Of a stretch of 64,000 nt of DNA, positions 1 to 9,476 are shown piece by piece. The notes beneath the pieces were generated by a model. The model did no database searches. It was not told where the DNA came from and worked only from the letters and a program-made list of their open reading frames with translations. Position 1 is the stretch's first letter. Each line of letters begins with the position of its first letter. Source of the DNA: a bacterium (lineage in GTDB: Bacteria; Bacteroidota; Bacteroidia; Chitinophagales; Saprospiraceae); contig JANSXW010000014.1 of NCBI GenBank assembly GCA_024742755.1, forward strand, positions 1-64,000, in the 5' to 3' direction. The position numbers and the translations under genes are program-made.

Positions 1-1031
1 CAATAAAATTGAGGTTGGGTGCACCGGAAAGTGGCGCGTTTATTACTGTTGCCGTTTCTCTAATCAAACTTAAGTTGAAACCATTTAAAACACCCCCACT
101 CAAAGCGGCAGCATTGACCATCCGCCAGGATTTGAACCCGCTGGGGTAAACATCATTCAAGATGGCATTTCTGATCCCTATTTGATCAAGCGTGGTCACT
201 CCGTTGCTTAGATTGAAGTCCGCAGCAACAAACTCCCAGGGATTCGTAAATGGAAACGAGCCTAGGATATGCCCGGAAATCCGGACAATATCGGCATCAT
301 CCAGGCCACAGTCTGGTTCGGAAAGATCATACTCAGGGCTTACCAGATAGTCTTCTCCATCGAGTACGGTACCGGAATAATCCCCTGCCACATCTGTTTG
401 AACAATTAAAGGGGTAAGGCCCGGCGCACTTGTGCTCGAGATGGTTACCGTAGCATCGGCTAAGCTTTGGTTGATAGAGCCCATGCAATTTTGAATAGCA
501 GTAATCTTCCCGGAGAGGGTGCTTCCTCCACTGAAGGTGCAAGAGGCACTAGGATTGAGGAATGTGGGTGCGCACTCATCTCCAATAATCTCAACAGGAT
601 CGAAAAAAATTATCATTGCTGAGTTATCTATCGTTACGTCAACGGTAGCTCCAAAGTCTCCTAAAAAACTAAAGGTAAACAGTGTCAATCCAGTACCTGA
701 AAATGACGGCAGCTGAAAGCCAGAAAAGTTTGTTTGATTTACTGTAATTAAATTGGTTGGCGAAACAGTCAGGTTATACCCCCCTGCTGCGGCAAGCTCA
801 CTTCCAAGTGTGGCATTAAGGTTGCTGCCATTGGAGGATACAACAACTGTCACGTTGAGACGAACTAAATCATCAGTAGGCGGACTAAACATTCTCACCT
901 CATAGCTATCGCAGTCGCTGCCCGTCTGTATCAAAGCGATAACTGGATCAGTACAAGTCTGAGCGAATATCATAACACTAGAGAGGAGAAGAGAAGAGAA
1001 GAGAAGAGAAGAGAAGAGAGAATTTCTTCAT
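1..1031 (-). CDS. Secreted dockerin-like protein, 5' part only, currently out of frame (phase-variable candidate)
   Basis: The gene runs off the left edge. The ATG at 1031-1029 begins MKKFSLLFSS, but its frame meets TAG at 980-978 after 17 codons. The frame that stays open from 985 to base 1 (about 328 codons, no stop) continues as SSVMIFA-QTCTD, an ideal signal-peptide end. The two frames are separated only by a GAGAA repeat tract (981-1020): 7 or 4 units would join them, and the 6 present do not. The mature part is rich in T, S, N and G. Near its visible end it has a dockerin/EF-hand-like segment (AADFNLSNGVTTLDQ, about 215-170), as in Saprospiria extracellular proteins. A T9SS sorting domain would lie off-window. 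A shorter start at the in-frame ATG 973-971 would lack a proper signal peptide. Function unknown; export is inferred. Confidence 0.72.
981..1020. repeat. Pentanucleotide simple-sequence repeat in a signal-peptide coding region
   Basis: Six perfect GAGAA units (986-1015) are flanked by one variant GAGAG unit on each side; on the coding (minus) strand this reads (TTCTC)n. The unit is not a multiple of three, so gain or loss of a unit changes frame. Translation of the tract gives alternating L, F and S, which suits a hydrophobic signal-peptide core in any frame. This is the classical design of a slipped-strand contingency locus. Confidence 0.85.
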
Positions 1032-1051
1032 GGCGTTTGAATTTATACGCA

Positions 1052-1072
1052 CTTCGAAAGTGCTTTCCGAAG
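1052..1072 (-). other. Short inverted repeat in the leader of the phase-variable gene
   Basis: CTTCGAAAG and CTTTCCGAAG are complementary apart from one bulged base and lie about 20 nt upstream of the ATG at 1031. The hairpin would form in the 5' leader of the minus-strand mRNA. Its role is unknown; it could be an operator or a translational control element. Confidence 0.3.
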
Positions 1073-1188
1073 TATGGCATGTTAAGTAAAAAAGATTACA
1101 AAAGAGCATGCTGTTGACCAGCACTGTAAAAGTACCAAATCCCAGAACATTGTTGAAGCAGAAACGCCCTTTTTAACAGTGACTTTTG

Positions 1189-2148
1189 TCACCGCGCCCC
1201 CCCCTGCCGCAACAACCGTTCAATCGCCTCCTTCTTCAAACCTTTCCCAATCACAACCAAAGTGGAAGGGCTATCGGTTGAAAGCGGTGCAGCGGCCGGC
1301 GTGATTTGCAACGCCTTGCCCGTGGACTGCAGCAAATAGCTTTGGCCATCTTCCTTACTCTTTACCACACCCTTAATGCGGTAAATCTGCTTAGCGTAGA
1401 GCATCAGGCTTACGGTCAGTACGTGCCGGAGCTGATTGAGGTCGAAGGGTTGGTCGAAAGTATGAGTAGTCGAGGAAATATCAGACTGCTGAAGATGCCC
1501 CGTTGCTTTAGGTGTTGCAGCCGCCGCAACACTCCCCGGTAGTTGGAAAGCCATACGGGAACGCCGGGTTTCGAGCCAGGATACGGGGATGTTGCCATCT
1601 TCACTGGGCACTACCGGTGCGAAGGGATTGAGCTGGCGGAGCAAATCGCGGGCTTCTGCAATCTGCTCCTCTGTGGCTTCCTGCATTTTATTCAGCACCA
1701 GAAGATCGGCGGCGATGATTTGACGGCTGACTTCTCCGGCTTCCTCAAGGCGCTCGGCGACATTGGTCGCATCCACTACCCCGATAATCTGTGCCAGCTC
1801 GTAGCGCTGGCTGATATCCCGGCGCAAAAAGACGCCCGCCAGGTTGCCGCTATCGGCTACGCCCGTGGCTTCGATAAAGAGGTGGTCTGGCACCGGGTCT
1901 TCGTGGACAAGCTCGGTGAGCACATCAAACAGCTCATCGTCAAGCGAGCAACAAATGCAGCCGTTGCTGATCTCATAGACATCGCTGGAATACTGCCGGA
2001 CCAATCCGCCATCAATGGACACCTGCCCGAACTCATTCTCAATGACCACATTATTCTGACCTTTCAGCTGGTGCAGCAGGGCGTTGAGCAAAGTCGTCTT
2101 GCCTGCGCCCAAAAAGCCGGTGAGAATGGTTACCTGTATCTTTTTCAT
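1189..2148 (-). CDS. COG0523/CobW-family GTPase (G3E, putative metallochaperone)
   Basis: 319 residues. The P-loop GFLGAGKTT is at residues 11-19, and the metal-binding CxCC motif (C64-I-C66-C67) follows in GCICCSL, as in YjiA/CobW/ZNG1 proteins. A LNK sequence near residue 152 fits the guanine-specificity loop, and a divergent CobW C-terminal domain follows. Such proteins use GTP hydrolysis to deliver metals, often zinc, to client enzymes; the client cannot be told here. The last codons contain a run of eight G on the coding strand just before the stop. The gene stands alone between the repeat-bearing gene and the S41 protease, on the same strand as both. Confidence 0.9.
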   Translation of the reverse strand: MKKIQVTILTGFLGAGKTTLLNALLHQLKGQNNVVIENEFGQVSIDGGLVRQYSSDVYEISNGCICCSLDDELFDVLTELVHEDPVPDHLFIEATGVADSGNLAGVFLRRDISQRYELAQIIGVVDATNVAERLEEAGEVSRQIIAADLLVLNKMQEATEEQIAEARDLLRQLNPFAPVVPSEDGNIPVSWLETRRSRMAFQLPGSVAAAATPKATGHLQQSDISSTTHTFDQPFDLNQLRHVLTVSLMLYAKQIYRIKGVVKSKEDGQSYLLQSTGKALQITPAAAPLSTDSPSTLVVIGKGLKKEAIERLLRQGGAR

Positions 2149-2315
2149 GCGCTTAAGGTATTAAATCCGCATAGACTCCGGAAAGTGGAACGGCCTTTTC
2201 ACAGAGGCTATGGCCTATACAATATTCTAAGAGCCACTTTCGGGCCTACCTGAAATAGAAGCGGGCAAGCGCATGATGAATTGCACTTGCCCACTCTGTT
2301 CTTAAACCGGCTGGC

Positions 2316-3965
2316 CTACTGACCACTCAAAATCGAGTTGTACCGTGCCGTATCATTGAGCAGCGCTATGGCTTCCTCTATTTCCTTATCGTTGCGCAGC
2401 CCCATTTTGATTTTGCCTTTCTGATAGTAAAAGCGGCTGGCCACATCTTTCTCTATGAGGTCGATAATAACCTCCTCGTTCTTTTGCAGCGCATCTTTTT
2501 TGCTGGCTTTGATATCCTGCTGCAGGGCGGCGATCTCCTCTGTCAGGTCATACCCCTCATCCTCACTGGCCTTCTGAAGTTTTTTGAGCAATTTCTCGCT
2601 CTCTGTATCGTATTGGAAAGCCTGCGCATCAAGGTAGTCAACAAAAGCCTGGAAGTCATCGAAGCGATAATCTTCTACCGCCTCAATGCTGTCTACCCCT
2701 GAAAAATAGGACGTGACAAAGTCAAAAATCAGATGTTGATCGATCAGGCTCTTGACGATGGAGGCATCGGTGAATTTATCCACGACCACATCCGGCTTCA
2801 CCCCACCGCCATCAAGTACGGTACGCCCGTTGCGGGTGGTAAATGGGGTACGGCGGTCATCGGGGATATCCACAGGCTCGCCATCTTCGTATTCCACACT
2901 CTGAATGCAGCGGCCACTTGGGATGTAGTACTTAGCCGTGGTGAGCTTGAGCTTGGAGTTGTAGCCGATATCGCGGGTATTCTGCACCAGCCCCTTTCCG
3001 TAACTCCGCTGTCCCATGAGCACGCCCCGGTCATAATCCTGCAGCACACCGCTCACAATTTCTGAAGCAGAAGCAGAGCGGTCATTGATCAGGACTACCA
3101 CAGGGATTTCTTCATCGGTAGGATTGCCCATTGTGCTGAAGGAGCGGTCCCACTCCTTAACTTTACCCTTGGTGGTCACGACCACTTCTCCCCGGGGGAT
3201 GAACACGTTGGAGACGTCGACCGCCTCGGTCAGCAAGCCGCCACCGTTGCCGCGCAGGTCAAAGACCACGCCTTTCATATTCGGGTTTTCCGCTTCGAGG
3301 GCTTTGAGGGCGCTGCCCACGTTCTTTCCGGCATTCCGGGTGAAAGTTGTCAGGGCCACATAACCGATTTCATCATTGAGCATACCATAATAAGGCACGT
3401 TCTCGACTTCTACCTCCGAGCGTGTAATGCTCACCTTGAAGTCCTGCGGCTCGCCGGGGCGGCGGATTTCCAATTCCACCTCCGTGCCCGGGAAACCGCG
3501 CAGGATGTTGTTGACCTGCTCCGGCGTTTTGCCCACCGCATCTTTGCCATCAATGGAAATAATGCGGTCACCGGGTTTCAGCCCCGCCTTATCTGCAGCC
3601 TGATCTTCGTACAATTCAACAATGGTGACAAAGCTGTCGATTTGCTGACTGATGGCGCCAATACCGTTGTACTTGCCTTCTGTCATAAACCGGTACCCCT
3701 CGATTTCCGACTCCGATATGTAGTTGGTGAAGGGGTCGAGCGACTCCATCATAGCGTCGATGCCGGTACGCATAAGCTGCCCCGGGTCCACATCGTCTAC
3801 GTAGTAAGTATTGATTTCTTTGTAGAGATTGGTAAAAATCTCCAGGTTTTTCAGGATCTCAAAGTACTTGTTTCGGGGCGACATCGTAGCCGACATACCG
3901 ATAACGACGATCCCAACTATAGCACTAATTTTTAGAATACGTTTCATATGCATGATTTTGTCCAT
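2316..3965 (-). CDS. S41 family C-terminal processing peptidase (CtpA/Prc-like)
   Basis: 549 residues, with an N-terminal hydrophobic segment (about 8-28) that anchors or exports it. The PDZ domain lies at about 95-170 (GIGA, AGLKPGDRI, GFPGTEVEL). In the S41 catalytic domain the serine is in SASASEI (Ser299) and the general-base lysine in YGKG (Lys324), 25 residues apart as in E. coli Prc. The protease would trim or degrade envelope proteins in the periplasm. Three in-frame ATGs lie within the first seven codons; the third (MKRILK) also gives a good signal anchor. A CACCTTTG sequence at 4055-4062 on the minus strand is one base off the Bacteroidota -7 consensus. Confidence 0.93.
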   Translation of the reverse strand: MDKIMHMKRILKISAIVGIVVIGMSATMSPRNKYFEILKNLEIFTNLYKEINTYYVDDVDPGQLMRTGIDAMMESLDPFTNYISESEIEGYRFMTEGKYNGIGAISQQIDSFVTIVELYEDQAADKAGLKPGDRIISIDGKDAVGKTPEQVNNILRGFPGTEVELEIRRPGEPQDFKVSITRSEVEVENVPYYGMLNDEIGYVALTTFTRNAGKNVGSALKALEAENPNMKGVVFDLRGNGGGLLTEAVDVSNVFIPRGEVVVTTKGKVKEWDRSFSTMGNPTDEEIPVVVLINDRSASASEIVSGVLQDYDRGVLMGQRSYGKGLVQNTRDIGYNSKLKLTTAKYYIPSGRCIQSVEYEDGEPVDIPDDRRTPFTTRNGRTVLDGGGVKPDVVVDKFTDASIVKSLIDQHLIFDFVTSYFSGVDSIEAVEDYRFDDFQAFVDYLDAQAFQYDTESEKLLKKLQKASEDEGYDLTEEIAALQQDIKASKKDALQKNEEVIIDLIEKDVASRFYYQKGKIKMGLRNDKEIEEAIALLNDTARYNSILSGQ

Positions 3966-4223
3966 CCCTGAGGGGGAACCGGGTGTTGTAAGCTTACCGG
4001 TGTGGCCGGGCTGAAGGATTTGAATTTTGTTCCAATACCAGAGCCTTTAACAATCAAAGGTGTACGGCTGAACGCACCAGGTAAGCAATGTATGTTTTCA
4101 ATAACGTTATTTGATGCCAATCGTATGCGGTAAAAACCCGCTTTTTTGTTAAAAAGCCAATAAAACCGAATGTAGAACGTGTTTTAGGCGACCAGCTGTT
4201 AAAAAAGCGACGAACTTTAATAA

Positions 4224-5999
4224 ATGTTTAAGAACCTCCTTTTGCTGTTAATCCTGTTGGGGCCCGTGTTGGCGCACGCGCAGTACCGCCTGCAATGGCT
4301 GGCCACGGACACTACGCAGGCATTTGTGGAGGAGGTTTTCTCTGAAACCGTGTCCACCTGGCCTGATACGGCTGCCCTGAAAGCAGGCCTTGCCGGGCAA
4401 GTCCGCACCCTGCACAATATGGCATTCGCAGAAGCCTCGGTAGACCGGCTTTCGCGTAAAGACAGCACTTTTTTCGCTGCGCTGCACGTTGGCCCGCATT
4501 ACCGGTGGGTTACGCTGTCGAATGGCAACATCTCTCCGGCGATACTTGATGGGGCCGGGTTCCGGGAGCGGCTTTACCGCAATAAGCCTTTTCGCTACGA
4601 TCAACTGCGCAAGCTGCAGGAGAAGCTGCTCGACTATGCCGAAAACCACGGCTACCCCTTTGCCAAAGTGTGGCTCGACAGCATTGTGATCGATCAAGGG
4701 CGGGTAGCGGCTCAGCTCATGATGGACCGGGGCCCGCTCATTCTTGTGAAGGAGATGGACCTGCGCGGCAATGCAAAAATTAGTCAGGTTTACATGGAGA
4801 ACTACCTGGGGATTGCCCCCGGCCGCCCCTACAACAATCAGCAAGTCCGCCAAATTCGCAACCGCATACAGGAACTGCCCTTTCTTACCCTGGCAGCGGA
4901 CCCTACGGTCACCTTCATCGAACGGGAAGCGACGATACAGCTGCCTTTGGAGAAAAAGCGGGCGAGCCGGTTCGACTTTGTCCTCGGCGTGCTGCCTCAG
5001 AACGAAGCGGGCCGGCAACTCAATGACCGTACCGTACTTGTAACGGGCACCTTCAAAGGGGAACTGCAAAATCAGTTTGGCCGGGGCGAGCGCATCTATG
5101 CTTCCTTCGAGCAGCTCAGGCCGGAGACGCAGGAACTGGAGCTGGAATTCAACTACCCCTTCGTGCTGGGGCTGCCCTTTGGGGTAGACTTTAGTTTTGA
5201 TTTATACAAACGCGACACTTCTTACCTCGACCTGGAGTCGGACCTGGGCATACAGTACCTGTTTGAAGGCGGCAACTACCTGAAGGTATTTTGGAACAAC
5301 CGCTCTTCCACCCTGCTTACCGTAGATGAAGCACGGCTCCAACTGCAGGAGCGCCTGCCCCAAAACCTGGATGTCAGCAATGCCTACTTCGGGCTGGAAT
5401 ACGCGCTGCAGGAGCTCGACTACCGCTTCAATCCCCGAAAGGGATGGGCTGTAAGGCTGAGAGGAGGCGCAGGGGTAAAGCGCATTGAACGCAATAACCG
5501 CATTCTGGAACTGGGCTACGGAGAGTTGTACGACACCCTGGAGCTGCGCAGTTTTCAGTACAAGCTTAGTGGCCAGATAGAAGGCTATCTGCCCTTGTTC
5601 AACCGCAGCACTTTGCTCGGGCGGCTGCGCGGCGGGGCGATTTTCTCAGAAGCGCCGGTATACTTCAATGAGCAATTCCGCATTGGGGGCAACCAAATCC
5701 TGCGCGGCTTTGATGAGGAATCCATTTTCGCGACCCGCTATGCGCTATCTACGTTGGAATACCGCCTGCTGATCGGGCAAAACTCTTACCTCTATGCCTT
5801 TGGTGATGTGGCTTATGTGGAGGATGTGACGCCCGTCAGGGACGTGACCGACTGGCCCTATGGCTTTGGGGCGGGTATTTCTTTTGAGACCAGCGCGGGC
5901 GTTTTCGGCGTCAGCCTGGCGTATGGCAGGCAACTCGGCAACCCCATCGACTTCAGCGCGCCCAAGGTGCATTTTGGGTATGTGAGCCTGTTCAATTAA
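4224..5999 (+). CDS. Omp85/BamA-TamA family outer-membrane barrel protein
   Basis: 591 residues with a clear signal peptide (MFKNLLLLLILLGPVLAHAQ). POTRA-like repeats occupy roughly 110-250 (DLRGNAKISQVYMENYLGI). A C-terminal 16-strand-type barrel contains the conserved Omp85 loop motif GNQILRGF near residue 490 and ends in a terminal aromatic residue (F590, before N591). It is shorter than true BamA (usually over 750 residues in this phylum), so a TamA-like or accessory Omp85 role in inserting or exporting outer-membrane proteins is more likely. It is preceded by a 258-bp intergenic region and ends in a 4-bp convergent overlap with the rhomboid gene. Confidence 0.85.
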   Translation: MFKNLLLLLILLGPVLAHAQYRLQWLATDTTQAFVEEVFSETVSTWPDTAALKAGLAGQVRTLHNMAFAEASVDRLSRKDSTFFAALHVGPHYRWVTLSNGNISPAILDGAGFRERLYRNKPFRYDQLRKLQEKLLDYAENHGYPFAKVWLDSIVIDQGRVAAQLMMDRGPLILVKEMDLRGNAKISQVYMENYLGIAPGRPYNNQQVRQIRNRIQELPFLTLAADPTVTFIEREATIQLPLEKKRASRFDFVLGVLPQNEAGRQLNDRTVLVTGTFKGELQNQFGRGERIYASFEQLRPETQELELEFNYPFVLGLPFGVDFSFDLYKRDTSYLDLESDLGIQYLFEGGNYLKVFWNNRSSTLLTVDEARLQLQERLPQNLDVSNAYFGLEYALQELDYRFNPRKGWAVRLRGGAGVKRIERNNRILELGYGELYDTLELRSFQYKLSGQIEGYLPLFNRSTLLGRLRGGAIFSEAPVYFNEQFRIGGNQILRGFDEESIFATRYALSTLEYRLLIGQNSYLYAFGDVAYVEDVTPVRDVTDWPYGFGAGISFETSAGVFGVSLAYGRQLGNPIDFSAPKVHFGYVSLFN

Positions 6000-6664
6000 G
6001 CATATGTTTCATCGGCCTCCTTCACCCGCTCCATAGGGTAAGCGAGGCGGAAGTACAGGCCAGCCGCAAAACCAAAAACAAAGCCGCCAATGTGCGCCCA
6101 CCATGCCGTGCCGCCACCCTCGGCCCCTACCTGCAGGGATGCCCAGCCACTGCTCCACTGCATCCAAATCCATATCCCCAAAAACAGGAAAGCCGGAACC
6201 CGGAAAATCAGAAAGAAGAACCAAAGCTTCACCCGGGAGGCGGGGAACATGACCATGTAGGCACCCATCACTGCGGAGATGGCCCCACTCGCGCCTACCG
6301 TTGGCACTACGCTGCCCGGATTAAAATAGATGTGGGCGGCATGAGCGGCCATTCCTCCCAGCAGGTAGAACAGCACAAACCGGACGTTTCCAATCGTTGC
6401 CTCGATATTGTCCGCAAAGACCCAAAGGAAAAGCATATTGCCCAGGATGTGCCCGAAACCGCCGTGCATGAACATACTCGTCAGCAAGGTGAACAGGTTA
6501 CGCCCCGACTCAATCTCTGCCGGCACCGCTGCGTATTGATCGATCAGCATGCCCGGGCTCGTGAGCTGAAAATAAAAGGCTACAATATTCAGGACGATAA
6601 ACAAGTAACTGAACAACGGGAAGTGCCCGCCTTTCACCTGATCATCGCCAATGGGAAAAAGCAT
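5996..6664 (-). CDS. Rhomboid-family intramembrane serine protease
   Basis: 222 residues with about six membrane segments. The catalytic serine is in GASGAIS (Ser126) and the histidine in WWAHIGGFVFGF (His191), the GxSG...H dyad of rhomboids. The HGGFGHILGNMLFL segment in the second membrane region is also typical of the family. It cleaves membrane-spanning substrates in the inner membrane; substrates are not predictable. The stop codon interlocks with that of the convergent Omp85 gene (TTAA at 5996-5999). Confidence 0.93.
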   Translation of the reverse strand: MLFPIGDDQVKGGHFPLFSYLFIVLNIVAFYFQLTSPGMLIDQYAAVPAEIESGRNLFTLLTSMFMHGGFGHILGNMLFLWVFADNIEATIGNVRFVLFYLLGGMAAHAAHIYFNPGSVVPTVGASGAISAVMGAYMVMFPASRVKLWFFFLIFRVPAFLFLGIWIWMQWSSGWASLQVGAEGGGTAWWAHIGGFVFGFAAGLYFRLAYPMERVKEADETYA

Positions 6665-6700
6665 AAATTATGGTTTGTTATGCGGCTGACGGCTGAGGGT

Positions 6701-7105
6701 TTAGATGGCCTCCACAATAAAGGTCACCACGTATTCCTCCGGCTGTATGGACTGCCCAGCCACCGGGTAAGGCGTAACTTCCGACAAGCGGTAAATGTAC
6801 CCGCCCATGCTTTTGCTGGCCAGCTCCGGCTTGCCTTCCCTCAGGGTCAGGTCAAGCGTTTGCCGGTCTCCATTGCCGAGTGCCAGTTGCACAACAGCCT
6901 GCCCCTCCCACACACAATTGGTGTATTCCGGGCAGCGGGAGTCTTCCTTCACCGCAATTAATTGAATAGGGGTGTCCTGGCATTCCACAGTGCCCCCAAT
7001 TTGAAGCTTGATGGGTTCGCCCATTGGGCAGCCCGTCAGATCGTCGCTGCATTTGGCAGCTGCCAGCGCTATAGCCAGCAGTGGCAATAGGTATTTGATT
7101 TTCAT
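6701..7105 (-). CDS. Small exported protein, probable lipoprotein, unknown function
   Basis: 134 residues from the preferred ATG at 7105, which starts MKIKYLLPLLAIALAAAKC. The hydrophobic segment ends in Cys19, but the residue before it is Lys, so lipidation is uncertain. Another ATG-initiated reading from 7156 would add 17 polar residues and overlap the upstream gene, so I reject it. The mature part has six cysteines, including CPEYTNCVW, and several beta-strand-like stretches. It lies 17 bp after the TPR gene and is probably co-transcribed. I do not recognise a family. Confidence 0.7.
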   Translation of the reverse strand: MKIKYLLPLLAIALAAAKCSDDLTGCPMGEPIKLQIGGTVECQDTPIQLIAVKEDSRCPEYTNCVWEGQAVVQLALGNGDRQTLDLTLREGKPELASKSMGGYIYRLSEVTPYPVAGQSIQPEEYVVTFIVEAI

Positions 7106-7122
7106 GCTTCCTGTTTTCAAAA

Positions 7123-9381
7123 TTAACGATTGGCGTAAGCCCTGAAGTACAGGCACTCTTCGATTATCTGCTGATAAAAATCTGTGCCGGCGTAGTTTTG
7201 TACCAATAGCTCAAAGTTTTCAAAGCTTTGCACGGCATCCGGCCGCCACCGGTTGACGTAGTACTCGTTGCGCTCACACTTGGCCGCCATAAAGGTAGCC
7301 TTCGCAGCCAACTCAAGGCTATCGGTAGCCAGCCGCGCCCTTTCAAAGTAAAGCCGGGCTCTGGAACAGTCAAAATTTTCCTGATTACCGTACGGAAAAA
7401 TCGGATGAGGGGTCACATTATCGCCATCCCGGAGGTAAGCGGTTTCCAGGCTCGCTCCACTGCGGTAAAAATCCATGGCCTTCCAGGCTTGCCCAAAGTA
7501 GGACATATTATAAAGCGCCAAACCGATCTCATAGTTCAGTACGCCGACGTTGCCAGTGCCTGCTTTGGCCTCATATTCCTTGGTCAGCAGCTCTTCAATG
7601 AGCTCTCCTTTGTTGTAGAGGGGGACGTTGGACGGCAGCGGGCACCGTATACAGTCCCGGATGCGTTCCACAAAGGGGTTGTAGAGCCCGTAATTGTCCC
7701 ACTCTACCCGCTCCATGCGCTTGAGGGTCTCGATTGCTGCCTCAAATTTGTATTCCGACATGAGGTAGCTGGCCTTGATGTTCAGAAGCATCTGCTGAAT
7801 GGTGCTGTCGCCATCGGCAATGATTTGCTCTTCCAGCCTGGAGGGTTTGGCTTTGCGGGTGACGGCCAACAGGTTTTCGATCAGCTCGGGCTTGATGTTG
7901 GGCTTCAGGTGCTGAGGCGGGTGCTGCATCAGGAAGGCCTTGCCGGGCTGCCCGTTCTCTTCGTATAATTCAGTGAGGCGGTCGCGGAAGAAGTCCGGGA
8001 AATCCTCAAAAACCTTGTAGGCTTCGTTTGTATTCTGCAGGTCTACGATTTTGTTCTCAATTTCGTGATTGATGTCGTCCAGTGCGTTGATGTACAGGGC
8101 CAGTTCAAAGGCATCGAGCTGCTGCTGCAAAATGGGCGGCAGGTCCATGTCCCGGGCTTCGTCAAAGGACTTGCGGGCATCGTAAAAACTGCCGGCGAGC
8201 ATGGACAGATAGCCTTGGGCAATTTTCCAAAGCCCGGGCTTGGTGATCACGCCTTCTTTGAGCACCTGCGTCACGAATTGCTCCAACCGGATGATCCGCT
8301 GCCCGGCATCGGCAACCGGAACGCCGTAGTAGAATTTGTTCTGCCGCCGCTGATTGTTGAAGGACAGCCCGAGGAGGTTGCGCTCCAGTTTCAGCATTTC
8401 CTGTATGAGGAACATGGGCAGGTAGGGGCTGTCGGGATCGCGCTGATAGATCTCCTGCATTTCTACCTGTAGTTTGCTGTTCGGGAAGCTGGCGCGGATG
8501 GCGAAAAGCGTCGCCTCTTCCTCAGGCGTCTTACATTTTGCCAGAATAGCCGACCATTCCTCGTCGTTTTTCACGGAGAAGCTGCGGTAGGCGGATTCGC
8601 GTTTGCTAGGGCAGCGGTCGAACAAGCGGGAATAGATATACGCCGCCTCCACGCGCTGTCCCAAAGCCAGCAATGCGCCCGCCCGGTGGCCTTCTATCCA
8701 GTCCTCGATAATGCTGGGGTCGTTATCGATTTTGGGCATCAGGTCATCGTAGAGCGACAGGACTTTCTCGTACTGCCTGCTGTAATGCGCCAGGCGGATG
8801 ACCTGATAGGCGTACCGGAGGCGGATGTAGTGCGACTTCGTTTGCAAGAGCTGATCCACCCCGTAAGCAATCCAGTCGTCCATTTCCTGATAACGCAACT
8901 GCGGGTTTTCCCATGGGCTGCGGCGGGTGGCGTAGTACTCGCAATTTTTGGCGAAAGCCAGGTAGGTGGCCGTCTCCTCGCACTGATGGCTCTTGAGGTA
9001 TTTTGCAAAGGCGTTGTTGGTCAGCCTGTAGGGCAATGGCGCCCGCTTGCTTTTCACGGCCGTGACCAGGCTTTCAAAATCCGAACGGGAAGATTGGTAG
9101 ATCACATCGCCAATATCCTGCACGGTATGCAAGTCGCAAAAGCGCTCCTGCCATTCCTCGAGGTTCCCTTTGACCTGCGGGTTGCCCTGCTGACGGGCGT
9201 AGTCCTCCAGTTCCCTGAGGCTGACAAACAGGCGGGCGCCCGGCACGGCTGGGCTGATGAGGTTGGTATTGATAAAACTGTATCCCTGAAAAGGCGGCCG
9301 GTTGTCGCTGCAGCGCTGTCCGTTGAGCAACTCCGGGGGGCATAAAACCACCAAAATAAGTAGAAATACAAGCTGCCGCAT
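7123..9381 (-). CDS. Exported TPR-like solenoid protein, unknown function
   Basis: 752 residues with a signal peptide (MRQLVFLLILVVLCPPELLNG) followed by RCSDN. Most of the protein is helix-rich with paired-helix repeats (for example GALLALGQRVEAAYIYSRLF and LSMLAGSFYDARKSFDEA), as in tetratricopeptide solenoids. No catalytic motif is seen. Large periplasmic TPR proteins of this build are common in Bacteroidota, where some serve as scaffolds for surface complexes; no such link can be drawn here. It is divergent from the AraC-type gene across a 95-bp spacer and heads a two-gene unit with the small protein downstream. Confidence 0.75.
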   Translation of the reverse strand: MRQLVFLLILVVLCPPELLNGQRCSDNRPPFQGYSFINTNLISPAVPGARLFVSLRELEDYARQQGNPQVKGNLEEWQERFCDLHTVQDIGDVIYQSSRSDFESLVTAVKSKRAPLPYRLTNNAFAKYLKSHQCEETATYLAFAKNCEYYATRRSPWENPQLRYQEMDDWIAYGVDQLLQTKSHYIRLRYAYQVIRLAHYSRQYEKVLSLYDDLMPKIDNDPSIIEDWIEGHRAGALLALGQRVEAAYIYSRLFDRCPSKRESAYRSFSVKNDEEWSAILAKCKTPEEEATLFAIRASFPNSKLQVEMQEIYQRDPDSPYLPMFLIQEMLKLERNLLGLSFNNQRRQNKFYYGVPVADAGQRIIRLEQFVTQVLKEGVITKPGLWKIAQGYLSMLAGSFYDARKSFDEARDMDLPPILQQQLDAFELALYINALDDINHEIENKIVDLQNTNEAYKVFEDFPDFFRDRLTELYEENGQPGKAFLMQHPPQHLKPNIKPELIENLLAVTRKAKPSRLEEQIIADGDSTIQQMLLNIKASYLMSEYKFEAAIETLKRMERVEWDNYGLYNPFVERIRDCIRCPLPSNVPLYNKGELIEELLTKEYEAKAGTGNVGVLNYEIGLALYNMSYFGQAWKAMDFYRSGASLETAYLRDGDNVTPHPIFPYGNQENFDCSRARLYFERARLATDSLELAAKATFMAAKCERNEYYVNRWRPDAVQSFENFELLVQNYAGTDFYQQIIEECLYFRAYANR

Positions 9382-9476
9382 ATCGAGAAATTCTTTGGTC
9401 TGTGGTAAAGCCTGAACAGCACATTAACAAGAAATGAAAAAAATGCTTACATTCTTCCAATATCTTCCGTAAAACT

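Noticed and set aside
1543-2253. 236-codon plus-strand frame opposite the COG0523 gene
   Set aside because: The minus strand carries P-loop and CxCC motifs; this frame is its shadow.
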